Of a stretch of DNA of 64,000 bases, positions 1 through 10,392 are shown in pieces (position 1 is the first letter of the stretch; each line of letters opens with the position of its first letter). The stretch is from Mrakia gelida (lineage: Eukaryota > Basidiomycota > Tremellomycetes > Cystofilobasidiales > Mrakiaceae): contig BRON01000017.1 of assembly GCA_024345305.1 (NCBI GenBank), positions 682,001 to 746,000 on the forward strand, written 5' to 3'. The translations under genes and the position numbers were made by a program. Under the pieces are notes generated by a model. The model was not told the DNA's origin, searched no databases, and saw only the letters and a program-made list of their open reading frames with translations.

Positions 1-1
1 G

Positions 2-175
2 AACCTCAAGAGGAAACGAGCTCTACAAGTCGAGATGGAGGTCGACGAAGTCCACGGGAATGGCGACCGACTCGTTGGAGGAGGAGGACGACAGGCGACT
101 CCTGGAAGGACGCAGTTCACCTCTGGACCTGGAGGTCGAGCTCGAGCCAAGGCTCCAAAGCGAGGAGGTGTCTAA
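2..175 (+). CDS. C-terminal end of an unrecognised basic protein (5' truncated)
   Basis: The frame is open from the left edge to a TAA at 173-175 and gives 57 residues. It begins NLKRKRALQVEVDE and then turns Gly/Arg-rich (GDRLVGGGGRQ) before ending APKRGGV. The KRKR and RARAKAPKR clusters would suit a nuclear or nucleic-acid-binding tail, but nothing identifies a family. I read it as the last exon of a plus-strand gene because codon use matches the neighbours and no donor site is needed before the stop. The rest of the gene lies outside the window. Confidence 0.55.
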   Translation, partial: NLKRKRALQVEMEVDEVHGNGDRLVGGGGRQATPGRTQFTSGPGGRARAKAPKRGGV

Positions 176-1241
176 GCTCGGAATGGAACGTGCTTCGTGA
201 GTCGACCTTCTCGTTCCACATCGTTCGAGTGTTCGACTTGCCGTCGCTGACGACTCGCCCTTCTATGCTCTCCTCCTCCTCCTCTCCTGCTATCCCCATC
301 TCAGCACACCATCCCCACCTTCGTCGCTCCACTCTCTTATCTCCCACCACTTCGCCGTTCTCGCCCGTTTCGCTTTTGCTTTCTCTCTCTCTCTCTCTCT
401 CCCCTTCACTTCGCGCAACCCTAGATTTCTCTTCCCCTCCCATCCCCCGTTCCCCTCGCTCGCATAGACCTCTCCCTCCCATCCTACTAATTCTCACTCA
501 TCCGCGCCACCTCTTACACTCACCTTTGCACTCGCAGAATTCCCCTCTCCTCACTACTGGCTCTTGCCCTTCCCTCTCGTTCAAGACGCGTCTCGTCCCT
601 GTTGTTTGTTTCGTTTCGTTTCTCTCCTCATCGCCTTCGAGCGCACCTCTTGCCTTTTGCCTCTTGATGACTTTCACGCCTGCATCATCGGCTATATAGC
701 ACCCACTACAGTGTCGAACGACTCGACTCTCTCTCTGGTCTCTGCCCCAGTTCTGATCCCAATTTTCACGTCCTGGGTTTCTCGGCCTCGACGCGTCGGC
801 TTCGACGAGGAAACAGATCTGAACTCCTTCGCCTTCATCTCCTGTGTACAGATCGACATGAACGCCCTGCGTTTTCTGCCCCCTTCCTCTCGAACCGAAA
901 CTCTTCCTCCCCTTCCTCCTTTCCCACTCCCCTACCTCGTCCATCCGACTTCTCGACGCGTCGTCGACTTTCACCAAAGCTGACCTCTTCCTTCTCATTC
1001 TCTTCTCGCTCTTTCAGAAAAACTCATCGTGAGTCATTTTTGCCCCTCGACTGCGCTTTTGCGCTGCTGCGCGGGCACCTTCGTTTGAGTCCGCTTTGAC
1101 AAGTGCCTCGCTCGAACTCGCTCAAAAGAACCGACCTCTCCTTTGCATTCTACCCTCAACCACATCTTCCTCTTCACTCTCCCACCTCAACTCCCACTTT
1201 AACTCTCCACTCTAACCAAACCCTCTCAGTCAACAACAAAC
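176..1241. other. Pyrimidine-rich spacer/promoter without a convincing gene
   Basis: Between the first stop and the next ATG the plus strand is strongly C/T-rich, including a (TC)n run near 380-400. Long open frames here look like by-products of that composition (Ser/Leu/Pro runs one way, Glu/Arg runs the other). A block at about 741-800 matches two other places in the window and is listed separately. The motif CCACATCTTCC near 1160 is also shared with those places. Confidence 0.5.
741..800 (+). repeat. Dispersed repeat A, copy 1 (short)
   Basis: The block CCAGTTCTGATCCCAATTTT, followed 25-30 nt later by CCTCGACGCGTCG, recurs near 21610-21660 and 45108-45160. This copy is shorter and more diverged than the other two and lies about 450 nt upstream of the gene at 1242. 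In all three copies the block could be read as coding (PVLIPI or PVLIPN), so it may be either a conserved DNA element or the remains of a duplicated exon. Confidence 0.5.
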
Positions 1242-1881
1242 ATGTTCGCCTTCTTCCACAACATCCTCATCAAGCTCTTTTTTGGTTCGGTCGCGTCGTC
1301 GATCTCGGCCGTCGTTTCTTTCGTCTCTATCATTAACAAGGTGAGTTCAGGCATTTTCCTCAACATTCATCAGCTTAGTCATACTGATCGTCGACTGTAA
1401 CCTCCTTCCCCAGGCCTCAGCCCCCACTCCCAAGGCGTCAACTCGAGCTCAGTCCACTCGACGCGTTCGACGATCCTCTTCCATCTCCTCGTCCTCCTCG
1501 TCCACCATCGTACGTCTCACCGTTCCCATCTTCGCCAATTCTCATCGAACATCCCACTGACTCTACGTCTTTCCTTCTCCTTCACAGTCCTCCCCTCCCA
1601 CCCCCATCGAAACCGACTCGGACTTCGCTCCCTCGTCCTCCTCCTCCTCGTCGTCCGGTGTCTCGACCCCAGCCTCCATCGCCTCCCCTCTCCCACCGAC
1701 CATCAACATCGCCGAAGCCGTCAACAAAGTCCTCAACTCCAGCTCATCGGCTCTCGTCAAGTACCAACCCACTCACACTAGCACTCGACAACTCCAAACG
1801 AAGTACCAGGTCCACCAGGTTGGACTTGGACTTTCGTCTCCTTTCGTTTCTTCTTCTTTCGATTCTCGGTTCTCGGCTTAG
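1242..1881 (+). CDS. Small Ser-rich protein with N-terminal hydrophobic segment
   Basis: I join three exons, 1242-1340, 1414-1509 and 1588-1881, all in phase 0, for 162 residues. Introns start GTGAGT and GTACGT and end CAG. The N-terminus (MFAFFHNILIKLFFGSVASS, then VVSFVSIINK) is a hydrophobic helix that could be a membrane anchor or signal peptide. The middle is Ser/Thr-rich and low complexity, and the end is IAEAVNKVLNSSSSALVKYQ plus a short tail. I do not recognise a family. An unspliced CAG/GT-like site near the end (GTACCAG) leaves the exact C-terminus uncertain. The promoter carries a copy of dispersed repeat A, so regulation might be shared with other repeat-A loci. Confidence 0.5.
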
Positions 1882-2432
1882 CTGGTTCTCAATACCCTTC
1901 GATGTTAATGGTTTCCCTATTCATATCTCTCTCGTCTCGTCTCGTCTTCGTTGTATTCTTTTTGGGGGTTGTTGTTGGGCGAGGAGAGTTGAGCTCTCGC
2001 TCGTTTCCCGTTCTCGTTCTCGTTCTCGTTCTCGTTCTCGTAGTTCGCGCCTCTCCTAGTCTTCTTACTTACCAAACAATAATACCTACCATGCTCTCTA
2101 ACTCGTTCACTGTTGTCTGTCTCGAAAGAAGATCCGCCACTCATAGCCCTGACCCCGACCTCCTCGACGCGTCTTCGCTGTCGTCTCGGTTCCTCTCGAG
2201 ACGTAGGGAGTGGTACAAGAGAAGATCACATCCATCGAAATGGTATGCTAGCATAGGAAGGAAGGTCGTCAAAGAAAGGAAAGCGAGCCAGAGCCGGGCG
2301 TCCAGAGAAAAAAAGCGCGTAAGAGATCGTGAGTTGAGCTGAGAAAGAGAGAGAGAAGGACTATCGAAGAGAGAGAGAAGGGAAAAGGCGAGAGCGATAC
2401 AAGTACAAAGTCTCAGACTGAGTGTGAGATCA
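1882..2432. other. Convergent spacer
   Basis: This holds the 3' ends of the small plus-strand gene and of the long minus-strand gene. It carries a hexanucleotide microsatellite at 2010-2040 and a GA-rich stretch near 2340-2400. I see no gene. Confidence 0.5.
2010..2040 (+). repeat. (TTCTCG)n microsatellite, about 5 units
   Basis: TTCTCG is repeated in a perfect head-to-tail run. It lies in the 3' flank between two converging genes. Confidence 0.85.
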
Positions 2433-5400
2433 TCAAGCAAAGAACGACTCAGGCCACTGCGAAGCTCTCCTCTCCTCCTTCGCCACGATCTTCTCCAACT
2501 CCTGAACGACCTCGTTTGACTTGAGCTTCGCTTCTCGGGTCGTCGAAGCAATCTGGTGTGTCCGCCCACCCAGCATTAAAGAAGGTAGCAGGAAGCGGGG
2601 TTCGATCAGGTCAGTGAGCTCTTCTACTCTCGAAGAGACGCAGGGAGAAGAGCTGGAAAGGGAAGGGGAGAAGGACGAGGGGTCGCTCGCTCACGTTCTT
2701 GTTCAACTCCTTCAAGACCCCAGCGTGTCGCTTGGAAGCCTCGACGATGACTCCAGTACGGTTGACGAGATGATGAGCGAGCTTTTGGGTGTCGGAGGTG
2801 AGTCGAGTTTGAACTTCTTTGGCTTGACTGGAGGAGGAGGAAAAGGCCGAAGAGTCAGGATCGGTTCGAACGCGTTGAGAACGAGACGAGGAAGAGAGCT
2901 CGAACTGACGATTGAGTCTTCTTGATCCTCTTGATATACCTTTTGCTGAGCTCGTTGGCGATGACTTCGAGGGTCTGGAGAGCCGAGAAAAAGAGGAGGA
3001 TCAGTATCGATCGACGTCGACGACGAGCGAGGAGGAAACGAGTCGCGAAGAGACGCACCTCCTTGACGAGCGGAGCCTTCTCCTCACCATCGTCCATCCT
3101 TCCCTGAGCAGATCGAGAGACAGATCTCTTCTGCTTCCTTGCCGAAGAGACGGGACCTGGATGAATCGAGGAAGCAACGGTCAGGTCAGCGAGCCGCATG
3201 TTTTCTTTCATCGAAGAGAACTTGGAACACGAGACTTACCAGCGACGGCTCCAGCGTTCTCCTGACCTCGGCTGGCGGACTTGACGACGAACGGAGTAGC
3301 ACTTCGAGACTTGGATGCTCGGAGAGGTGCAGAAGGCAGAGCGGCATGGGACGTTCGAGGATCGAGGTTCGAGTTCTGCTTCGACGACGCGACCCCTTCG
3401 GCTGCCGCCTTCTTCCCAACGGTCGACAGTTGAGCACTTGGGAGTCGGCCGGATTCGGAAGCACCAGCGCTGGATCGAGGAAGGACTCGTTGCTCGGATG
3501 GTCCGGCTGAGGAAGGATCCATCGTCTTCGCGTCGACGGCGGCAGCTTTGGCTTTGGATTTGACCTTGGACGACGACGACTGCTGCTGTTGACCGAGAGA
3601 CTGCATGTTCGGTTGAGGTCGACGCTCCTTGGGAGTCGTGGGAGGTGGTTTGGGAGTCGAATGAGCGAGAGGAGCAGCGCTGAACGACTCCACGATCGCT
3701 GAGCTGTTTCTCCTTCTCGACCTTCCTCCGCTCGTCGGCTTCGTCTCCTTGGGTTTCTCGAACTCTTCCTCGTCGCTGTCGACAACTCGGGTTCCGTTCT
3801 TCTTGGCTGGAAGAGCAGGCGATGGGATGGTAGCGACCGAAGGGGCTTTGGACGAGGTTCGAGGTCCTTTTCCTCGAGGAGACGACTTCTTTCCCTGATT
3901 CGAGACTCGTTCGGTGGCAGTTTCGGATCCGGCGGCTTCGGATCGAGGCTGAGAGAGAAGAAATCGAGGTTCGGTCAGCGACGGAAGAAGAGATTGAACA
4001 ACGGACGCGTCGAGCGAGTCGAGAGTCAAACTCACCTCCTCGAGAATGTCCTCCATCCCTTCGGCGGCGAGGTTCGCCTCGAGTCGCTCCTGGACCGTAT
4101 CGGGCTGCTCCCAAGGACCGAAGTCGGACTTCTTGGCTCGTTGGATGGGAGGTGGCATCGAGGTTGTCTGAGGGAAAAGGAGAAGAGAGGAGGTCAGTTG
4201 AGTCGGTCGAATCTCGACGCGTCTCAAAGGGGATCCGATCGAACGGGAGGAGCTGGGCTGACCTTCGAGGAGCGTCGAGCGGTATTGGTGGTTGAAGCTG
4301 AGGCCTTGCTCGAGACGTCGGAAGGTGACTTGGTGAGGGACTGGAGGAAAACCGTCGGAAGCAGGTTGTCAGCTCGAACGAGCGAGATGTCGATCGACGA
4401 GAGAAGGGTGAACGCTCACCTTCTGCTCTGGATCCTTCTGCGAGTGGGAATCAAGAGATAAAGAAGCAAAATATCAGCATCAACGTCCAAAGAGAGGAGA
4501 TCCGAGGTTGGGAAGGTTCACCTTCGAAGCAGGAACGTTCGCATCGACCTCCTTGATCTGCAACCGCGTCCCAAAACGAACGCATCAGCTCTCCAAGAAA
4601 ATCTCTCGGACCTTCAGTCTAGACATGAGCTTACCTTCGCACTCGAACCAGCGGCACCGAAATCCTTCGAACCCTTGCTCGACCCAGCTCGTCGTCCTCC
4701 TCCAGCCTGTCCCAAACGGAACGAACGAACGAACAGGTCAGCTTCACCCTCGAACTCTCGGGTTCAAAACAGAGGAGGAAGCACACTCACATCACTCATC
4801 CACTCCGACTCCCCTCGCTCAGAAATCGCATCGCGATGGACGACAGGCTTCTTCTGCGTTTCGTTTTGAAGGGTTCGAAGTCAGCTCGATGTGTCGAACG
4901 AACGAAGAGGCAGAGAGGAGAAGCGAGCTGACCTTAGGCTTTCCTCCTCCAATCTTAGCAGTCTCCTTGGTAGTCTTTGGAGCCGTGATCTGTGCCGTTC
5001 CAGGTCGAGTCGAGAGGAAAGAGGGTCAGCACGGCCCACTCGAAACGCGTCGAAGGTCGAAATAAACCCACCGTCGCGTCTCCCTCTCCTCCGCCATCGT
5101 CGTTCGCGAATCCATCGTCGTCTCCAGGGTAGGCGTATTTCTCGACGGGCTCTGGAGTAGGTTCCTGCAAAGAATCAATCCCGAGAAGCAGAGTCAGATC
5201 CAACGAAACGAGAGACGCGACGACTCGAACTCACCTTGACGATCTTCTTCTCCTTCTCCTTCCCCTTCGCCTTCTCCACAACATCCTTGACCTCCTTCCC
5301 CTTCTTCCCCTTCCCCTCCTTCAAAACAAACTCCTCCTCCTCCTCCTCGATCTCCTCCTCCTCGTCCTCCGACCCAACGTTATCAACAGCAAAGCTCTTC

Positions 5401-8400
5401 CTCGCAGCCACAGCGCTCTTCCTCGTCGACGATCTCGAGCTCCTTGTGCTCGTGTCGGCTTCCTGCTGCTTCTCCTGCTCCTCCTTCTTGGTCTTGGACT
5501 TGCTCTTCTTCCCATCGGCAGCAGGAGTGGTCGAGTCGTCCTTCTTGGTCGAAGCAGCAGCGCCGGCAGCTCCTCCTCGCTTGATCTTGATCTTGGACTT
5601 CTCCTTCTCCTTGGGAGGCTCCTCCTCGGAAGCAGCGACGGTCTTCTTGGACTTCTTGGACGCCGCGGTGGTGGTAGACTTCTTGGGAGGGGGTTGCTGA
5701 GCCTGATCGAGGTCCTGTTGATCGTCCTCGTCCTCGCCCTCGTCTCGCTGCTGCTCGTCAACCTTCCTCTTCCCTCCTCTCCCTCCAGCAGTCGCTCGAC
5801 CCTTCGCAGCGGCGGTAGGTTTGACGATCGCCTTCGACTTGGTCTCCCTCTTCGAGGCGATCGGGTTGAGGAGTCCTGGTTCCGAGGAAGCGGTGGGAAG
5901 GTCGTCGTAAGGGTCGGGTTCGTCGTCGTTGTTGTGGGAAGGGGAGCGGGAGGTGGTCTTGCCGTCGCGTTTCGACCTCGAGGTAGGTTTCTTCTTGTTA
6001 GCTGCGTACTTGTTCTTCGGGACCGATTGCTTGGGAGGAGGAGGAGGGAAGGAAGATGGGTAGCTGCTGGCTCCTTGGCTGTTCTCGTCGAGGTCCATCA
6101 AATCCTGTTCGGGAGGAGGTCGTTCGTCCTTCTTGGTCTTCTTCTTGGGCGTAGGAGCATCGACGACGGTATCCTCTCCGGCGGCGTTCTCGTCCTCGTC
6201 TCCCTCGTCCAACTCGACTCGTTTCCTCTTCGGCGCTCCAGCTCCAGTTCCGGTCGTCTTCGTCTTCGAAGCAGCGACTCCGACGGCCTTCTTGCTTCCA
6301 GGCGTGTTGACCTCCGAAAGTTCGCTGTCCGAGTCTCCGAAGAGGTCCTTCGAGAGGGGCTCCGAGGCTCCAGCGAGAGCAGCGATGCGTTTCGAGGACG
6401 GGGCCTTGATGGATTTCGACTGAGTCGGTTTGGGTTCGAGGGGAGAGAAGGGAACTTCGGCGTCCTTGGACTTGGTCTTGTCGGATCCGTCTCGAGATTC
6501 AGGAGACTGACTGGGAGCGGCGACTGAGACGCATCGAAAGAGAGAGGGATCAGCGAGAGGAAGGGAAAAGCGAGACGCGTCGAGCGGGGAGGGACGGTTT
6601 CACTCACGTCCTTTCATCACCTCGATCCTCTCCTTCTGAGACCTCACAGCACTCTGAGACGACTCTCCCACCTGATCCTCCTCAACTGTACTCCCTGGAA
6701 CCACCGAGACTGGTCTCTGAGAGTACCTGTCGACGGGAGGGACCGACTCTCGCTCCCTCTTGACCATCTCTGGCGAACGCAACGTGATTCCTGTTGCTTC
6801 CATGGTCGAGGCTCGATGGAACGATCGCAGATCTTCGGCGGGAGGTTTGACGGGAGTTTTCTGGAGAGGAGACGCAACGGGGAGAGCTCAGGTTCGAGAA
6901 CTAAGGGTCGAGGTGAAGGGTCGAGGAGACTCACGAAGGCACGACTCGCACAGACTCGCTGGACGGTCGACTGAGGACACTTGAGCTTGTACTTGAAGGT
7001 CTCTCCGCTTTCATCGGTGATGATGAGAGTCGTCGTTTGGTCTGAGAAACAAACGAAGCACAGACGAAGTCGTTAGCTCTCGAGCCGCCCAGATCGAGAC
7101 GAACGGGCGAAGGGAAAGTGAACTCACCATCTCCGTCTCCCTGAGCCTCGAACCTCGTCATCAAGATAGCATCGAAGGGAATGGAAACCGTCTGCGAGAT
7201 CAAAGAGAGGTCGACTCAGGTCAGCTAGAGCGAAAGGGAGGACGAGACACACCCACCTTCTCCGCATCGTCTTCCGAATAGCTGAACACCACCGATGTCG
7301 AATCCAGGTAGACGAACTTGAGCGTCTTCTTGATGAGACTTCGATCGTCCTTGCTGGCGAGGAGCTGAGCGGTTCCGTTCGAGGATCGAGTAGCCGAGAG
7401 GAGAGGGACGAGTTGAAGTCTGTCGACGTCGAACTTCGCGAGGACTTTGAGGATCTTGGGTCGAGTCTGACGACGATGAGGAGAGAAGGGAGGGGTCAGC
7501 CTGGGCGAGTTGAAGATGGGAAGGGAAGAAGAGAGCAGGCGACGAACCTGGATGAACTCCGACTTGCTCGTCGAAGTCAAGAGCGTTTCGAGAGCTTGTC
7601 TGACGTCGACGACCTCGAGCGATCTGAAGATGGTCTCAGCGTAGGACTTTCTCTCCTCGACTCCTTTGGGAAGGCAGTGAGCGACGATGTCGAGAGTGAG
7701 AAGATGGCTCGCTTGATGGACGGCTGAGGAATGGAAGAAAGACGAGTGAATGCGCGTCAGTCGAGCTCGACGAGGACGCGACTTGAGAGAAGGAACGAAC
7801 GCTTGGCGAGAAGAAGATCTCCCAGCTTCCTCCTGCGGCGAGAGGAAAGAGCAAAACATAATCAACACGTGAAAGAGTGGAGACAAGAAGGGAGGGAAGA
7901 GCGAACGGTCCCATGACGCCTTGACCAGCGTCGAGGAAGAGAGGTCGGTTGGACTTCGTCTCGGCGAGGGTGCTTTCGAAGATCTCGAGGACCTGCAGTG
8001 GGAAGGAAGAGAGGTCAGAAAAATCGCCCTTCCGAGTTCGAAATGAGAGGACGTTTGTCTACTCACAGCTTTCTTGAGCGAGTCTCCGAGTCGCTTCGAG
8101 GAGGTGTTGGAGAGAAGCATTCCGATGGAAGGGTAGACGGACAGGCCGACGTAAGATTTGGCTGCAGAGGAGACCGAAATGAGCTGCCTATCTCGAAAGG
8201 GATCGGAGGCAAGTAGAGCCAACCTTTCTTGTCCTCCGCCCACTCGCACCAGTCCTTCGAGAACGAAGACGCCTTGCGAGTCAGCTTCGTTCGCGTTCCC
8301 TCCTATTCCCTAGAGCGACGACGCACAAGATGAACTCACAGCGATCGAACCAATGATATCAGCCAACGCATCCTCCCAACCATTCTTCAGCTTGACCTCT

Positions 8401-8907
8401 GTAGGAGAGAGATCCGAGATGGGACGAGAGACGTATTTCCCGAGTCGATTCGTGGAGACGGTTCGGATGAAGGCTGCTGTGACGGCGAGAGCGGCGGTGG
8501 GGAAGAGGTTGTAGATGGGTTCGGCTTTCTCCTGATGAAAGAAAACGAAGGGTGGAGTGAGTATGGGAAGGTGGGGAGGAACAGAGGGAGGAAGGTGGGT
8601 TGAGAGGGAAGAAGAGAGGACGTGAGGACGGACCTTTCCGAACAGGTGTTTGATGGTCTTGAAGTTGGGTGAGGAGAGCGAGGCGGTCTGGGAACGAGAG
8701 AGGAGGTCATCAGTATGCCTCTTGGGAGAAGAAGGGACGAGGAGTGCTTCGGAGAGGGTCAAGGGAAGGGAGGGAAGGGAAGAAGTCGAATGAAGTGGTG
8801 AGCTCGACTCGACGTTCGACGAAGCTCATCCCTCTCTTCTTCGCTCGTCTCACCTCCTCCCCAAGATCCCGGGATCCATCCTCACTTTTTCGAAGGGATG
8901 TATACAT
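2433..8907 (-). CDS. Putative meiotic chromosome axis core protein (Red1/SYCP2-like architecture)
   Basis: I rebuilt 26 exons coding for 1,444 residues: 8854-8907, 8634-8687, 8340-8531, 8224-8272, 8067-8161, 7907-7992, 7801-7832, 7548-7723, 7257-7466, 7128-7191, 6935-7041, 6608-6860, 5235-6523, 5072-5164, 4933-4989, 4791-4853, 4635-4706, 4522-4557, 4420-4437, 4263-4340, 4036-4167, 3240-3948, 3059-3156, 2910-2974, 2695-2827, 2433-2552. Residues about 1-245 look like a helical repeat domain (WEDALADIIGSIA, SYVGLSVYPSIGMLLSN). Residues about 246-370 look like a PH-type fold (KTLKFVYLDSTSVVFSYSED, then TVSIPFDAILMTRFE and TTTLIITDESGETFKYKLKC). A disordered, acidic and basic linker of about 900 residues follows. 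The last 120 or so residues are a coiled coil (HHLVNRTGVIVEASKRHAGV, then EVVQELEKIVAKEERRA). Helical domain, PH-like domain, long linker and C-terminal coiled coil is the order known for Red1, SYCP2 and ASY3. The name rests on architecture only. The first two exons are the least certain. Confidence 0.5.
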
Positions 8908-9589
8908 CCTCCCTTCCAGCCCTAGAAAGGAGAAACGAGCGAGAAGGAAGCAGCAACCTGCTCTCGAGCCTCCTTGCTTCCCTCGCTCCACCCTCCCACC
9001 ATCTCCTCGCCCATCCCCTCACCACTCCCCTTTCCCCTCCACCAATACACACATTCCCCTTCCTACACTCCCTGCCCTCGTTTCACCCTCCAAACACCCT
9101 CCCAAAGAGACCTTTTCCACTCACCAAACTCTCCACCTCCTTACACCACGCCCTCACTCCTCCCTCCTCTCCCTTCGCTGAGCTCTCCGCGAGCTGGAGG
9201 AGCTCCTTGATCGCTTCCGGCTGACTTAGGATCGGGGTAGGGAGGGGGAGGGAGCTCATCCCGATGAGGAACGATACGAGTGGGGCTATGAGCAGAGGGG
9301 AGGGGGATGGAGGTGGTGGAGGTAAGGAGATGGTCGTCGTTCGAGGTCAACTTCGGGAGAGGGGAGGGCGAGGGAGGAGGTGAGCGAGCCAGGAGAGGCG
9401 GAGAAAGAAAGATGAAAGCTTTTGATTTCGAGAAGGGCGTAGGTGAGCAAAACAAGAGCATGCATCCTACCTAACCTCTCGCTCTATACCATTGAGAGTC
9501 GTTGCAAAGTCATTAATCCACCCTCCCTCTCCCTCCTACGCCTCCCACCCTCCTCCTCTCTCACCCTTCCCCCTGCCTCCTCACCAACC
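8908..9589. other. Pyrimidine-rich spacer
   Basis: This separates the start of the long minus-strand gene from the stop of the next minus-strand gene. The plus strand is C/T-rich (CCCTCC runs) throughout. I see no coding exon or RNA gene. Confidence 0.45.
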
Positions 9590-10235
9590 CTACTCCTTCT
9601 TCCTAACGACCCAACCCATCAACCCCTTCCCCCCCTTCCCCAACTCCTCCGCCTTCTCCCTCTCTTTCACCAACTTCTCCCTCTTGTCCTTCTCCCTCTT
9701 CAACCTCGCCTTCTCTCGATCCTTCTCCTTCTTGGGGTCCGCTTTGGAGAGGTCGGGAGGGGGAGCGTCCCAGCGCGAGATGGTGGGTTTGGCGGCGAGT
9801 CTGAAGGGCGGGGCGGGGTTGGCGGGGCGGGGAGAGGAAGGGGGTGGGTGAGGGGAGGATGGGAGAGAGGAGAAGAAAGAAGAGGTGGAAGGAGGGATGG
9901 TGAGCTCGACCTCTTCCTTCCTTCGTTCGACTTCGTTTGTTTTGATTCCTCGCTTCGTCAAAACAACAACAACAGCAAAGAGACAAGACTCACCTATCCT
10001 CCTCCATCTGCTTCTTCCTAATCGCCTTCTCATGCTTGTTCAACGTAGTCCCTTTGCCCAGCTGGACTTCTTCTCTCGTAGGAGCACGGGGAGGCGGAGG
10101 CGGTTGGCGAGACGACGAAGCGAGGGGAGTTGAAGAGGGCTGAGATTGGGAAGGGCGTGGTTTCTTGGCTTGACTGCTGCTGGCGTTGTTCTCGTCGTTG
10201 CTAAGGGATCGTTTCGTACTAGAAGAAGAGGACAT
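9590..10235 (-). CDS. Small lysine/glutamate-rich basic protein, unknown
   Basis: Two exons, 9994-10235 and 9590-9800, give 150 residues; the 193-nt intron (GTGAGT...CAG) splits an Arg codon. The N-terminal third is Ser/Pro-rich with a nuclear-localisation-like SSQAKKPRPSQ. The centre reads GKGTTLNKHEKAIRKKQMEE, then AAKPTISRWDAPPPDLSKA. The end is a charged helix (KKEKDREKARLKREKDKREK) finishing GLMGWVVRKKE. I do not recognise the family; the long charged helix would suit a nuclear or ribosome-associated protein. It is divergent from calcineurin A with only 157 nt between start codons, so the two may share a promoter. The intron acceptor is not unique, so a few residues at the join are uncertain. 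Confidence 0.6.
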
Positions 10236-10392
10236 GGTGGTTTGCGTCCCTACTTCCCCTCTCGAAATCAGTCTCGACGAAGCTCGCCCTCCCTCTCCGC
10301 AGGGACCTCCCTGATCGTCGCACCCACCGACCCCTTCTCGTGTCACCTCCCAAACCACGACTCCCTTTCCATTCCTTCTTTTCGTTTGAACG
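10236..10392. promoter_or_regulatory. Bidirectional promoter region (157 nt) of the small basic protein and calcineurin A
   Basis: The two start codons face away from each other across 157 nt. The sequence is C-rich with no obvious TATA box. The promoter role is inferred from gene orientation alone. Confidence 0.5.

Noticed and set aside
190..983. Long overlapping open frames in the first kilobase
   Set aside because: They follow from C/T-rich composition (Ser/Leu/Pro or Glu/Arg runs) and show no family signal or coherent splicing.
1902..2342. A coding gene on plus between 1.9 and 2.3 kb
   Set aside because: The frame crosses the hexanucleotide microsatellite and has no conserved features.
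8310..8762. An uninterrupted frame at the start of the Red1-like gene beginning TTG
   Set aside because: It has no ATG and reads across an intron with a clear branch point and CAG acceptor at 8688; the upstream ATG exon at 8854-8907 joins in phase.
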